Assembly (NCBI RefSeq): GCF_042652645.1
Contig: NZ_JBHSGU010000002.1
Span: 682,001-746,000 of the forward strand
Length of the DNA stretch: 64,000 nucleotides
Direction of reading: 5' to 3'
Source: Glaciecola siphonariae
GTDB taxonomy: Bacteria > Pseudomonadota > Gammaproteobacteria > Enterobacterales > Alteromonadaceae
The notes under the pieces were generated by a model. The model saw only the letters and a program-made list of their open reading frames with translations. It was not told where the DNA came from and did not search any database. Position 1 is the stretch's first letter; every line of letters begins with the position of its first letter. Below are positions 1-8,470 of the stretch, piece by piece. The position numbers and the translations under genes were made by a program.

Positions 1-290
1 CATATTACTGTCATGACTGTAAACTGCCTAACTACTTTATAGTTGTAATCAGGATGTACTTGGCTTGTTTCGCTCATAACTAAAAATTTCCGTGTATAGA
101 AATAAAATGGAACCGATGAAACGAGTGTAAACTTACTTTTATTTCTAACGTCCTAGTTGAGTGGGGCGCGCAAGAAAAGTAAACTCGGCACTAGTCGAGG
201 GGAATCATAAAGTTTTTAAATACAAAAAGATACCATATCAAACTAAGGTTTGATCAAGGTCAATAAAGGAATGTTTACGGTTAATTATTT
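1..290. other. Intergenic leader, no gene seen
   Basis: No convincing reading frame, RNA gene or terminator is visible in these bases. The stretch is AT-rich, with a small GC-rich patch near 162-206. An AAAGGA sequence at 265-270 lies directly before an ATG at 271, which would open only a seven-codon frame whose TGA overlaps the GTG start of the next gene. The spacing is too short for a normal ribosome site, so I do not call it a leader peptide. Confidence 0.5.
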
Positions 291-740
291 GTGAAAAATT
301 CATTACCCATTAGTCGAATAATTTTGTTTATAGCCCTGCTGTGCGCGGCTATCTACGGGGTGTCAGTAAGTTATGTAAATGAATCGTTAATTAAAAACAA
401 TGATTGTGATATCACCGCTAGCGAATGCGTATTTTCCGCGTTTAATCGCCCTGTTAGTGTAAAGTTTGAACAAGCCCCCGTGGCTGAAGAAGAACTCTTC
501 ATTCGCTTTGAATTAAGCGACGACATTGTGGTTCAAAATTCATGGATAGAAGGGGTGAATATGTATATGGGCAAAACGCCCGTTTTGTTTGAAAGTGCTC
601 AGGATAATAATAGAGCAGTGACGTTTTTAGGCAGTTGCAATTTGTCGGAAATGCATTGGGTGATGTTTATCGAACTAAAAAATAACGCCACTGGTGAAGT
701 GGCGTTAAAGCAGGCTACATTTTCAAGCTATCAACCGTAA
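291..740 (+). CDS. Small membrane-anchored hypothetical protein
   Basis: I do not recognise the family. The 149-residue product has a single hydrophobic segment at about residues 8-26, so it is either an N-terminally anchored or an exported protein with a periplasmic domain. That domain has two Cys near residues 39 and 46 (CDITASEC) and a third near 116. The composition looks like a small beta-rich domain. The start is a GTG with no good ribosome site close by, so the exact N-terminus is uncertain. The gene is convergent with the bacterioferritin operon, and the last part of its coding sequence contains the hairpin that appears to terminate that operon. The combination of TM anchor and short soluble domain resembles uncharacterised proteins of marine gammaproteobacteria; no function is inferred. 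Confidence 0.6.
   Translation: MKNSLPISRIILFIALLCAAIYGVSVSYVNESLIKNNDCDITASECVFSAFNRPVSVKFEQAPVAEEELFIRFELSDDIVVQNSWIEGVNMYMGKTPVLFESAQDNNRAVTFLGSCNLSEMHWVMFIELKNNATGEVALKQATFSSYQP
677..706 (-). terminator. Intrinsic terminator of the bacterioferritin operon
   Basis: On the minus strand a perfect 9-bp stem (AACGCCACT paired with AGTGGCGTT, five-base loop, 684-706) is followed by a run of T residues (A at 677-682 on the plus strand). It lies 73 bases past the bfr stop codon. It sits entirely inside the coding sequence of the convergent gene at 291-740. Confidence 0.75.
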
Positions 741-778
741 TTTTAAACCACGATTGAAGACTTAATATGCTTGCGTTG

Positions 779-1246
779 TTACATCTGCGACTGAAGATAG
801 TTTGGAAGGCCCAAACGCTTAATCAGACCAAGCTGTTGCTCAAGCCAATGTGCATGGTCCATTTCTGTATCGTCTAGCAGAATCATTAACATATCGCGGG
901 TCACAAAATCGTGCTCCGATTCGCAGATTGCAATGACCTCTTTTAGTTTAGCAGCGACTTCGTACTCAACACGTAAATCGCTCTGCAGCATGTCGGGTAC
1001 TTCTTTACCAATCATTAAACCTGTGCGAGTGACCATATCGGGCGTTCCACCCAAAAACAGCATGCGCTCAATTAATTTCGTCGCATGTCCTTTTTCGTCG
1101 TCAAACTCATGATTGATGCGCTCATAGAGTTTATTTAACCCCCAGTCCAAATACATTTGAGAATGCACAAAATACTGGTCCATAGCAGCGAGTTCATATC
1201 CGAGAAGGCTGTTTAAGCCTGCGATCACGTTTTCTTTGCCTTGCAT
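779..1246 (-). CDS. bfr: Bacterioferritin, ferroxidase-type subunit
   Basis: This is a subunit of the 24-mer iron-storage cage that oxidises Fe(II) and stores ferric mineral in the cytoplasm. The 155-residue length is normal for Bfr. The di-iron ferroxidase ligands are all visible: Glu18, Glu51, His54, Glu94 and an E-x-x-H pair at 128/131. The haem-ligating Met at position 52 is replaced by Lys, so this chain should be catalytic but unable to bind the inter-subunit haem through Met. It follows the other bfr gene by two bases, and its GGAGG ribosome site overlaps the end of that gene, so the two are co-translated. The pair resembles the two-subunit bacterioferritins known from Neisseria and Magnetospirillum. 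Family assignment is firm; the division of labour is inferred from residues. Confidence 0.93.
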   Translation of the reverse strand: MQGKENVIAGLNSLLGYELAAMDQYFVHSQMYLDWGLNKLYERINHEFDDEKGHATKLIERMLFLGGTPDMVTRTGLMIGKEVPDMLQSDLRVEYEVAAKLKEVIAICESEHDFVTRDMLMILLDDTEMDHAHWLEQQLGLIKRLGLPNYLQSQM

Positions 1247-1248
1247 GA

Positions 1249-1719
1249 TTAATCCTCCAGTTGTGCTTGTAGATAGTTCTCAATGCCCATCTGTTCAATT
1301 TGTAAAAGCTGAGTTTCAAGCCAATCTAAATACTCTTCTTCATCGTCAAGCAACTTAGATAGCAGATCACGACTAACATAGTCTTGGTGTTGCTCGCAAA
1401 GCGCTATAGCCTGCTTAAGCTGCGGAATTTGAGCCTGTTCAAAGGTCATATCGCACTTTAAACACTCAGGGGTATCTTCGCCAATGTACAGCTTTCCGAG
1501 CGCTTGAAGATTAGGCAAGCCTTCTAAGAACAAAATGCGTTCAATGAGCTTATCGGCTTGTTTCATATCTAAAATTGACTTTTTGTAAGCCGCGCTGTTG
1601 AGTTTTTCCAAACCCCAATTTTTATGCATACGCGCATGTAAAAAATACTGATTGATGGATGTAAGCTCCACCGTCAGCATTTCATTTAATGCTTTAATAA
1701 CGGGTAACTGGCCCTGCAT
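1249..1719 (-). CDS. bfr: Bacterioferritin, haem-binding subunit lacking ferroxidase ligands
   Basis: This is the second bacterioferritin chain, 156 residues from the ATG at 1719, which has a GGAG site five bases upstream. A longer frame opening at 1758 has no ribosome site and is not favoured. Met52, the haem ligand of Bfr, is present. Two of the six ferroxidase ligands are changed outright, His54 to Gln and His130 to Tyr, and Glu51 is Asp. The chain is therefore expected to supply haem sites while its di-iron centre is crippled. It is the first gene of the two-gene operon, about 100 bases downstream of a Fur-like box. The two chains together probably form a mixed 24-mer, as reported for Neisseria BfrA/BfrB. 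Confidence 0.92.
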   Translation of the reverse strand: MQGQLPVIKALNEMLTVELTSINQYFLHARMHKNWGLEKLNSAAYKKSILDMKQADKLIERILFLEGLPNLQALGKLYIGEDTPECLKCDMTFEQAQIPQLKQAIALCEQHQDYVSRDLLSKLLDDEEEYLDWLETQLLQIEQMGIENYLQAQLED

Positions 1720-1820
1720 GGATATCTCCAAACAAAAATGAGGAAATGAGTGTAACAACTTTGCTTACTCAAAGCAAAGCGGAAAACATAAAAATACTAT
1801 ATATTTCAGCTATTTAGAAA

Positions 1821-1839
1821 GTATAATCATTCTCATTAA
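1821..1839 (-). promoter_or_regulatory. Fur-box-like operator
   Basis: Read on the minus strand, the core AATGAGAATGATTAT matches 13 of 15 positions of the corresponding part of the Fur consensus (AATGATAATCATTAT). It lies about 100 bases before the start of the bfr operon and points to iron control of iron storage. No binding data are implied. Confidence 0.65.
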
Positions 1840-1941
1840 GGATACGGTTTCGTTTCAAACCTTAGTTTAAACGCATGCTTCAACGTATGCTTCACTGTAT
1901 GGTTAATCGCTGTGGAGCGATAAGCCGCAGATGCGCCAACC

Positions 1942-3561
1942 TCAGTTTGATTGTAGTGCACGCTCTGCCGCTGCGGCCTCACTTGCACGTAAATTACCAT
2001 GTTGCAATATTGCCAAGCTTTCTTCGGCAAAGCCTAAACCAGCATCAGTAAAGAAGTTGAATACTTGGTCAACGCCTTTATCGAGTAAGGGCTGCACTTC
2101 GTCCTCATAACGCGCGATCGCCACAATTTTGCCTTCAAACTGTGCGTTTCGAAGCTGACGGGTAATGTTTGAAGAGTCCTCAATTGAGGGAAGCGCAAGC
2201 AATACAAGCTTCAAGTTGGCAATATCGAGATTTTCCCACAAGTCGATGTTCTCACCATCGCCCACAATGGCGTTGTAGCCATCACTGTTTAAGCGTTCAA
2301 TTTTCTCTTGGTCTGCATCCATGCCGCAAACCGCTTGTCCCATCACCTTAGATAGCGCACTAAACGCACCTTTTCCTACACGCCCCATACCAATCACTAA
2401 AACATCTACATCATTAAAGCTGGGATATACGTCTTCAGGAAGCGCGCGCGGTTTTTGAAAGCGGCGTAAAGGTTCTTTCAAGCGGCGATATTGATTATGC
2501 GACTGTTTGTATAGAACACTGGTGATTACAAAGGAAAATGAAACGCTCATGGCAATAATTACCAACCATTGGTCGCTGATCATGCCCATTTGTACAGCAA
2601 CGGCCGCCACAATAAGGCCAAACTCACTGTAGTTTGACATGACTAAACTTGCCAAGTAAGACGTGCGAGCGCGCAGCCTTAGCTGTGAGAATAATCCAAA
2701 AAACAAAGCAAATTTAAAGGGAATAAGTAAGGTTAATAGAAGCGCGATAAGGGTCATTTCTAGGTCAGGCAGGGCGGTTAAGCCTATCGACAAGAAAAAT
2801 CCAATTAGAAAAATATCTTTGAAACTCAATAAGGATTTAGAAAGTTCGGTAGATTTAGCGTTACCCGCCAGCAATATGCCGAAGATAAGGGCTCCTAAGT
2901 CGCCCTTTATGCCCACTAACTCAAATAAGTGATATCCACCCAATGCAAACACAAACCCGCAAAGGGGGAGCAGCTCACCGTGCCCAGCTTCAAACAAGAG
3001 TCTTTTTAAAACTGGCGTAAGCGGAATAAGCACAAATAAGGCGAGTGCATAAATAGATGGGATTTGACCGGTCGCCAGAACTAAAAAAAGCACTGCAAAA
3101 ATATCTTGCATTACTAATATGCCAATGGCGACTTTGCCATGACGCGTCCGGCTCTCACCGCTTTCTTCTAATACCTTTACCACACAAACCGTTGAACTAA
3201 AACTAAAAGCAAAGGCGATGAGTGCTAGCTGTTCAAGCCTCAGTTCGGCAAAATGCGCAAGCGGCACCAGACTCAATAAAAACAGAATACCCGCACAGCA
3301 CAATATCCAAATTGTGCTGTGAGCGATGCTGGCAAAAAACACCTCATGCTTTAATAGGTCGCGAATATTGAGTTTGAGACCAATCGTAAACAGCATCACG
3401 GTAATGCCTAAATTTGCAATGGTCACGAGGGCAGGATTGGTAGAAAACCCTAAGGCATTGAGCACGAAACCTGCGATAAGATAACCAACAAGGGGAGGGA
3501 GGCTCACAAATTTACACAAAAAACCGCAAACAAAGGCGACGAGTAAGAGCAAAAATTCCAT
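1942..3561 (-). CDS. KefB/RosB-type cation:proton antiporter with TrkA-N domain
   Basis: This is a CPA2-family monovalent cation:proton antiporter of the inner membrane. Residues from about 1 to 360 form a run of 11-12 hydrophobic segments of the Na_H_Exchanger fold. A cytoplasmic Rossmann TrkA-N domain follows, marked by VLVIGMGRVGKGAF near residue 390 and an acidic loop that would bind NAD(H). Nothing resembling the KefF/KefG ancillary quinone reductase is adjacent, so glutathione-gated potassium efflux is not shown. The frame opens at a TTG at 3570, but the ATG at 3561 is the more likely start; neither has a strong ribosome site. It lies just upstream of the bfr promoter on the same strand. 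The C-terminal tail (EAAAAERAL) is Ala-rich. Confidence 0.85.
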   Translation of the reverse strand: MEFLLLLVAFVCGFLCKFVSLPPLVGYLIAGFVLNALGFSTNPALVTIANLGITVMLFTIGLKLNIRDLLKHEVFFASIAHSTIWILCCAGILFLLSLVPLAHFAELRLEQLALIAFAFSFSSTVCVVKVLEESGESRTRHGKVAIGILVMQDIFAVLFLVLATGQIPSIYALALFVLIPLTPVLKRLLFEAGHGELLPLCGFVFALGGYHLFELVGIKGDLGALIFGILLAGNAKSTELSKSLLSFKDIFLIGFFLSIGLTALPDLEMTLIALLLTLLIPFKFALFFGLFSQLRLRARTSYLASLVMSNYSEFGLIVAAVAVQMGMISDQWLVIIAMSVSFSFVITSVLYKQSHNQYRRLKEPLRRFQKPRALPEDVYPSFNDVDVLVIGMGRVGKGAFSALSKVMGQAVCGMDADQEKIERLNSDGYNAIVGDGENIDLWENLDIANLKLVLLALPSIEDSSNITRQLRNAQFEGKIVAIARYEDEVQPLLDKGVDQVFNFFTDAGLGFAEESLAILQHGNLRASEAAAAERALQSN

Positions 3562-3743
3562 GCTAATCAATAGTACCCATATTTGTTATTTGACAGAACA
3601 ATAGCCTAAATACCCTAGTGTTAGCAATTTTGTTCTTCTTTAAAGTAGCACCTCGCATGCATATTGCAACTCGACTACTCACATCAGTCCGTATAGACTT
3701 TAGCCCTTTTTAACTGGCGCGAATAGGTCAATAAGGTGTAGAC

Positions 3744-4541
3744 ATGCCACAGCCTCAAGAAGAACAAGACAGCGGAATAGTGTCTCGGATAGGTGCTTAT
3801 TGCGGCGCTACCTTGGCTAAATTTCTGTCTCAGCCGCGCCCTAATTATCGCACCTTTAGCACCTTGAGCGAGCATGATTTGCGCGCATGTCTGCAGCCTG
3901 GCGATTTGATTCTAGTGGAAGGCAACAGCCGTATTAGTACTGCTATTAAATATCTCACGCAGTCCACTTGGTCGCATGTGTGCCTCTATATTGGAGAGCA
4001 AGATGGGCTTGAACCTATCTTGGAAGCTGACTTAGTAGAGGGGGTGATTACCGTTGGGCTAAATAAATATGAGGGCTTTAATCTTCGTATCTGCCGACCT
4101 ATAAGTATTGAGGAGGAGGATGTAAAGGCATTGCTCGATTTTGCTATCTCACGCTTAGGCCATCAGTACGACAAAAAAAATGTATTTGATTTGATGCGTT
4201 ATCTATTGCCAATTCCGCCTGTACCTAATCGCTATCGGCGCAAGCTGCTGGAATTTGGCAGTGGCGACCCGACCAAAGCAATATGCTCAACCCTTGTTGC
4301 GCAGGCTTTTCAGTCAATTCGTTACCCCATACTCCCTTTGGCAGATGGCCCTTTGGCAGACGAACCTTCAACAGATAAACCATCGACAGACAGGGCATTT
4401 AGCAAACAAAAAAGAGCTTATTCAGCGAGACATTTTAGCCACTTTACGCCACGCGACTTTGACTTATCTCCGTATTTTGAGGTCATTAAGCCAACGCTCA
4501 GACGTGGTTTTAACTACAAAGATATTCAATGGAGAGACTGA
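3744..4541 (+). CDS. YiiX/YebB-like permuted NlpC/P60 cysteine hydrolase
   Basis: The product belongs to the circularly permuted papain-like hydrolases (YiiX/YebB_B1393, formerly DUF830). Visible hallmarks in order are LQPGDLILVEG near residue 52, the WSHV histidine near residue 81, the acidic ILEADL strand, and the nucleophile Cys in AICSTLVAQAF near residue 182. Family members act on peptide or lipid-linked amide bonds; the substrate here is unknown. There is no signal peptide, so it is predicted to be cytoplasmic. A low-complexity insert follows the Cys region (about residues 199-218), containing repeated LAD-x-P and STD-x-P units that look like a recent small in-frame duplication. The gene ends one base before a convergent small HTH gene. 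Confidence 0.75.
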   Translation: MPQPQEEQDSGIVSRIGAYCGATLAKFLSQPRPNYRTFSTLSEHDLRACLQPGDLILVEGNSRISTAIKYLTQSTWSHVCLYIGEQDGLEPILEADLVEGVITVGLNKYEGFNLRICRPISIEEEDVKALLDFAISRLGHQYDKKNVFDLMRYLLPIPPVPNRYRRKLLEFGSGDPTKAICSTLVAQAFQSIRYPILPLADGPLADEPSTDKPSTDRAFSKQKRAYSARHFSHFTPRDFDLSPYFEVIKPTLRRGFNYKDIQWRD

Positions 4542-4742
4542 TTAGTGAGCGAGAGCTAGCATGTCGGACTCAGTCAAAGAACTGTGAAAAGCGTTTACAA
4601 AACGAAATACATAGTGTTTTGGCACCTTTTCAGCACGCTCAAGGGCTTTCAAGGTACTTAGCTGGCAGTCTAATTTATTGGCGATGCAGCTCAGAGGAAT
4701 GCCACGTTTGGCGACAAGCCGTATAAATGCTCTTCCGGTCAT
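4542..4742 (-). CDS. Small putative HTH (XRE-like) protein
   Basis: This is a 66-residue protein if read from the ATG at 4742, which has a GGAGA site 7-8 bases upstream; the frame runs further upstream without a better start. Residues about 12-40 (a short helix, then PLSCIANKLDCQLSTLKALE) fit the helix-turn-helix pattern of Cro/CI-type domains. There is no other domain, so a small DNA-binding regulator is the most that can be proposed. It is convergent and abutting with the hydrolase gene at 3744-4541. I do not recognise an exact family. Confidence 0.5.
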   Translation of the reverse strand: MTGRAFIRLVAKRGIPLSCIANKLDCQLSTLKALERAEKVPKHYVFRFVNAFHSSLTESDMLALAH

Positions 4743-4847
4743 ACTAAATTCTCCACTGCTTACAACTATTGCGGTTGAGGAGTGCAAAATATAGCAAAAA
4801 TACACCGTTTATCTAGCAGTCCATCTATACCTTTATATGGAATATGT

Positions 4848-5831
4848 TTAACGCACTGGTTTTTCTAGAAATTCTTTGCAGTCTCGATAACATTTTTGCG
4901 GAATCTCAATCATTGGCATGTGCCCGACATTTGCATAAATAAGAGGTTTGCAAGCGGTTAACTCCGTCCAGTAGGCTGCATCAGACACTGGCACTAGACC
5001 ATCCTCTTCGCCCCATACAAGCATTAATGCGTTGCTATCCACTTTAATGGGCTTATCAAAAAAATCGTTGAGGTTAAAAAAGTCACGAAACATATGGGAT
5101 AGCTGCCTGTCTTTCTGCAGATATTCATGATGACCAATATAGTGCAGTACACAAGGTGGAAAAAAGGGCGGTGCGGCCATTGTGCGATTGTACATATTGA
5201 AAAAATGCTGCATGTTTTTATGCAAAAATGGATTTGCACCCGTCGCCTGCATGCCAAGCGCAAAATCTGTTTTTGCGCCAGCGGGATCAAGTAATATAGC
5301 TTTAATAAAACGCATCGGCTGACGCTGCATTAGCTTCATGGCAATCATGCCACCCATAGAGTTTCCAATTACCATGCACTTATCAACTAAAAGCATGTCC
5401 AATAAGGCTTGCAACATATCAGCTTGTTGTTCAGTAGAGTAAGACTGTGAGGCACTATATGGGGTGTCGCCGTGTCCAAGCATGTCTGGAATAATTAACC
5501 GATAATCTTTTTTGGCCTGCATTGCAAAGCGATGCCAAATACACTTATTCGCACTGAATCCATGTAGCAACAATAACACCGGCCTTTTATCAGCCTTGGT
5601 GGGAGTGTTATTTTGGGAATCGCTGAGACTGAAATTCGCATAACAAGAGATAGGCACACCGTTTATTGTGTGGGTAGATGTGCTAAGACCAGCTTTTGTT
5701 CGTTCCAAGGACATTGCCCGCGTGTATAAAAAACGACCGATGCGTTTTGAGCGAGAGATGAATAAGACATACACAACACCCCCCAAACATACCAATAACA
5801 ACATGAGTATGTACATGGTTTGAGATGTCAT
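4848..5831 (-). CDS. Membrane-anchored alpha/beta-hydrolase
   Basis: The 327-residue product has one N-terminal transmembrane segment (about residues 6-24) followed by an alpha/beta-hydrolase fold. The oxyanion HGFSA motif is at residues 90-94, the nucleophile is Ser158 in GNSMGG, the acidic residue is in the GEEDGLVP motif, and the catalytic His is in NVGHMP near the C-terminus. The ATG overlaps the stop of the upstream monooxygenase by four bases (ATGA), so the two are translationally coupled. A Baeyer-Villiger monooxygenase turns ketones into esters or lactones, and a neighbouring esterase commonly opens the product. That pairing is the best guess for its role. The actual substrate cannot be told. 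Confidence 0.82.
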   Translation of the reverse strand: MTSQTMYILMLLLVCLGGVVYVLFISRSKRIGRFLYTRAMSLERTKAGLSTSTHTINGVPISCYANFSLSDSQNNTPTKADKRPVLLLLHGFSANKCIWHRFAMQAKKDYRLIIPDMLGHGDTPYSASQSYSTEQQADMLQALLDMLLVDKCMVIGNSMGGMIAMKLMQRQPMRFIKAILLDPAGAKTDFALGMQATGANPFLHKNMQHFFNMYNRTMAAPPFFPPCVLHYIGHHEYLQKDRQLSHMFRDFFNLNDFFDKPIKVDSNALMLVWGEEDGLVPVSDAAYWTELTACKPLIYANVGHMPMIEIPQKCYRDCKEFLEKPVR

Positions 5832-7285
5832 TTTGCTGTGTCCTCAAGTAAATGATGTTCGGGGCGAAACTTCTTGCATAATCGCCTAAAGGTAAAGCTA
5901 AACCCAGGAAACATCGCTATCACCTTACCCGAAGCATTTTGATACCACGACTGACAGCCCCCATAGTACCAAACAGTTTTAGTCATTTCACTATGAACCA
6001 TATTTGAGTATTCATTTTCGGCGTATTCGGTGGGTTCAATGCTCAGAGTAGGGTGATCGTGCAGCAATTGCATACACTGTGCGATGTAGCGCATTTGAGA
6101 CTCAATCACAAAAATGGCGCTTGTATGGCCAATGCCGGTATTTGGGCCGGTTACTACAAAAAAGTTAGGAAAATTCGGCATAGTCGTGCCCAAATATGCT
6201 CTAGGATAATCCTTCCACTGCTCATTCAGCGGCAAGTTATGCCTTCCTATCACTAAATACGAAATCATGCTGTCTGCAGCGTTATAGCCAGTGGCATACA
6301 CAATAACATCAAGGTCAATCTGCTCACCTTGCGTCGTAACAATACCGTCTTCATTAATTTCATCAATACCCTGCGTTTTATCGTGCAAAACAACCGCCTC
6401 TGACTGCAAGGCAGGATAATAGGTGTTTGACATTAAGATGCGTTTACATCCAATTAAAAAATCGGGCGTCAGGCGATCGCGCATCTCAGGGTCTTTAACT
6501 TGCTTGGCAATGTGTCGTTCAGCAGGCTTTTGGGCAACTAATTTAAGCAAGGTTTTGGAGTATTTAAACGCAAGGACCCGTAACTCATGATGCACATAAA
6601 TAGACCATTTAATGAGGCCATAAAGCCACTTGTTAGGGAGACATTTTTTAAACCACCCGGGAAACACAATATCAGGACGCGATAAAACCCAATGCGGTGT
6701 ACGTTGAAATACATGCAGTTTAGCAACATCTTTGGCAATAGCCGGAATGATTTGTACAGCACTTGCGCCAGAACCGATGATGGCGACTCGTTTATTACTA
6801 ATATCGAGGTCTGCCGGCCAGTCATTGCAATGAAAACTGCGTCCTTTAAACCGCTCCTTCCCCTTAAAGTTTGGTATGACCGGCGTGCTTAAAGGCCCTG
6901 TCGCGTTAATAATGCTGCTTGCTTCTAAGGTTTCACCGTTTGTCAGGCTCACTTGCCAATGTCCATCCTTCCAGCGGGCCTCGACCACCTGAGCATTGAG
7001 CTTGATGCGCTCCTCTAGGCTGTGCTTTTGAATTAAACCACGCGTGTATTGTTCAAGCTGGTCACGCTTTGCGAACAATTGGGACCATGCAAAGGGTTCG
7101 TTCTCAAGGCTGTATAAGGGCGAGGGTACATCAACCGCCGCTCCGGGATAGCGATTCTGCATCCAGGTGCCACCGTAAAAACTGCGGCGCTCTAACATGA
7201 TAAAATTATCAATCCCTAGCGCCTTCATTTTTATCGCGGCACTCAAGCCGCCAAAACCGGTTCCAATAATTATCGTGCTATACAT
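5828..7285 (-). CDS. Baeyer-Villiger-type flavin monooxygenase
   Basis: This is an FAD/NADPH-dependent class B monooxygenase. The FAD Rossmann motif GTGFGG is at residues 8-13. The diagnostic Baeyer-Villiger fingerprint F-x-G-x-x-x-H-x-x-x-W-P is perfect at residues 146-157. The NADP Rossmann motif GSGASA follows at 171-176, and the ATG motif (VYATGYNAAD) comes later. The length of 485 residues is within the usual range. Such enzymes insert oxygen next to a carbonyl, giving esters or lactones. The gene is followed in an ATGA overlap by a hydrolase suited to cleaving the product, which suggests a two-step ketone degradation module. The gene lies divergent from the DUF481 protein at 7481. Confidence 0.9.
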   Translation of the reverse strand: MYSTIIIGTGFGGLSAAIKMKALGIDNFIMLERRSFYGGTWMQNRYPGAAVDVPSPLYSLENEPFAWSQLFAKRDQLEQYTRGLIQKHSLEERIKLNAQVVEARWKDGHWQVSLTNGETLEASSIINATGPLSTPVIPNFKGKERFKGRSFHCNDWPADLDISNKRVAIIGSGASAVQIIPAIAKDVAKLHVFQRTPHWVLSRPDIVFPGWFKKCLPNKWLYGLIKWSIYVHHELRVLAFKYSKTLLKLVAQKPAERHIAKQVKDPEMRDRLTPDFLIGCKRILMSNTYYPALQSEAVVLHDKTQGIDEINEDGIVTTQGEQIDLDVIVYATGYNAADSMISYLVIGRHNLPLNEQWKDYPRAYLGTTMPNFPNFFVVTGPNTGIGHTSAIFVIESQMRYIAQCMQLLHDHPTLSIEPTEYAENEYSNMVHSEMTKTVWYYGGCQSWYQNASGKVIAMFPGFSFTFRRLCKKFRPEHHLLEDTAK

Positions 7286-7480
7286 GCTTGAGGGGTCTTT
7301 TCATTATATTTATGCCTAAAACAGATACTATGGGAATATATTAAACGGCGCAATTGCATTTAAGTTTTGCACCTCGCTTGTGTGTAAAAACTGGATAAAT
7401 TGCGGTTTTTCATGACAAATCGGATAAATTAACGTTTAATTAACGCACGTATATATGCCCAAAGAACCCACTTAGAATTC

Positions 7481-8470
7481 ATGAAACCTATTGCCATGCT
7501 TTTTGCATTAATGTTGAGTCAACATTGCCTTGCATCTAACAACGAAACAAAGCAAAGCATTGCCAATACCTTAGGCGAGGGGCACTTAACATTTAATAAT
7601 GGTGATACGCTTGTTGGTGAACTAATGTCGCTTAGCGAAACGGGCGGCATTTTTAAATCTACCCGATTTGGAGAAATTCAGTTTACCAATGCAGAGGCAC
7701 AATTTACCGCACTTACACCGCAAGCAAATGCCCAAGATACGTCTCGTTCTGTGGATATTAATGAAATCTCAGGCGTGAATTCTGAAGAAACGCTGATTTT
7801 ACATGTTCTCAGGCCCGATGCTTGGTCGATTGGAGGCGGACTTGAGTATGACAAAGGTAAAAATAACGACGAGCTAAAGTTTAATGTAGATTTGACTGCT
7901 AAGTGGCGTCGAAGCTCCAATAACATCAATTTCAACGCCCGCTCTGATTTAAAGCTTAAAGATGGCGTAAGAGACACCGACAAGCAGCGCCTCAGAGCTA
8001 ATTGGATTCATCTGTTTTCAAGCAATAACTTCTTCACCGAAACTAACACTTATTTAGAGCGTGACACCATTAGCATAGACGACACCAAGCTTGACTATTT
8101 GTTAAGCCAAATAGGAGTAGGGCTAGGCTATAACTTTAAATGGGCAGACAAGTACAACACAAAGCTATCGGTTTTACATAATAGACTGCGCTTAGACTTT
8201 TTAGATTTTAACGATAATGTTTATACATCTGCCGAGTCTATCGTGATTGCCAATGAGTTCGCATTTACCGATAACTTTAGCGTTTCGCAATGGGTGCATA
8301 TTTATTTTTGGGAAAGCGGAGAACGTGGTTACGATGGAGAAGCCGATTTTACGTATGCGTTTGATAACAATCTGAGTCTTATTTTACGCTACACGTATCG
8401 TGATAACGCATTTACCCTAGATGATAATTTTAGAAACCAATTAAAAGTGTTGATTAGATATCATTTTTAA
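7481..8470 (+). CDS. DUF481 (YdiY-like) outer-membrane protein
   Basis: The 329-residue product has a Sec signal peptide (residues 1-19, cleavage probably after CLAS). A small N-terminal beta region follows (GEGHLTFNNGDTLVGELMSL, residues 32-51), and then a C-terminal DUF481 beta-barrel rich in alternating aromatic strands. The protein ends in Phe preceded by an aromatic strand (LIRYHF), the classical BAM recognition end of outer-membrane barrels. E. coli YdiY is described as salt-induced, but no function is established. The start is the ATG at 7481, without a strong ribosome site. It is divergent from the monooxygenase gene with about 195 bases between, which must hold both promoters; a repeated GGATAAATT occurs there near 7392 and 7423. 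Confidence 0.8.
   Translation: MKPIAMLFALMLSQHCLASNNETKQSIANTLGEGHLTFNNGDTLVGELMSLSETGGIFKSTRFGEIQFTNAEAQFTALTPQANAQDTSRSVDINEISGVNSEETLILHVLRPDAWSIGGGLEYDKGKNNDELKFNVDLTAKWRRSSNNINFNARSDLKLKDGVRDTDKQRLRANWIHLFSSNNFFTETNTYLERDTISIDDTKLDYLLSQIGVGLGYNFKWADKYNTKLSVLHNRLRLDFLDFNDNVYTSAESIVIANEFAFTDNFSVSQWVHIYFWESGERGYDGEADFTYAFDNNLSLILRYTYRDNAFTLDDNFRNQLKVLIRYHF

Noticed and set aside
271..294. Seven-codon leader ORF before the first gene, with stop overlapping the GTG
   Set aside because: The AAAGGA directly abuts the ATG, so spacing does not allow normal initiation.
1836..2030. 64-codon frame on the minus strand
   Set aside because: It overlaps the end of the antiporter gene and the Fur box and has no site.
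4255..4545. 96-codon plus-strand frame inside the YiiX-like gene
   Set aside because: Shadow of the real gene in another frame.
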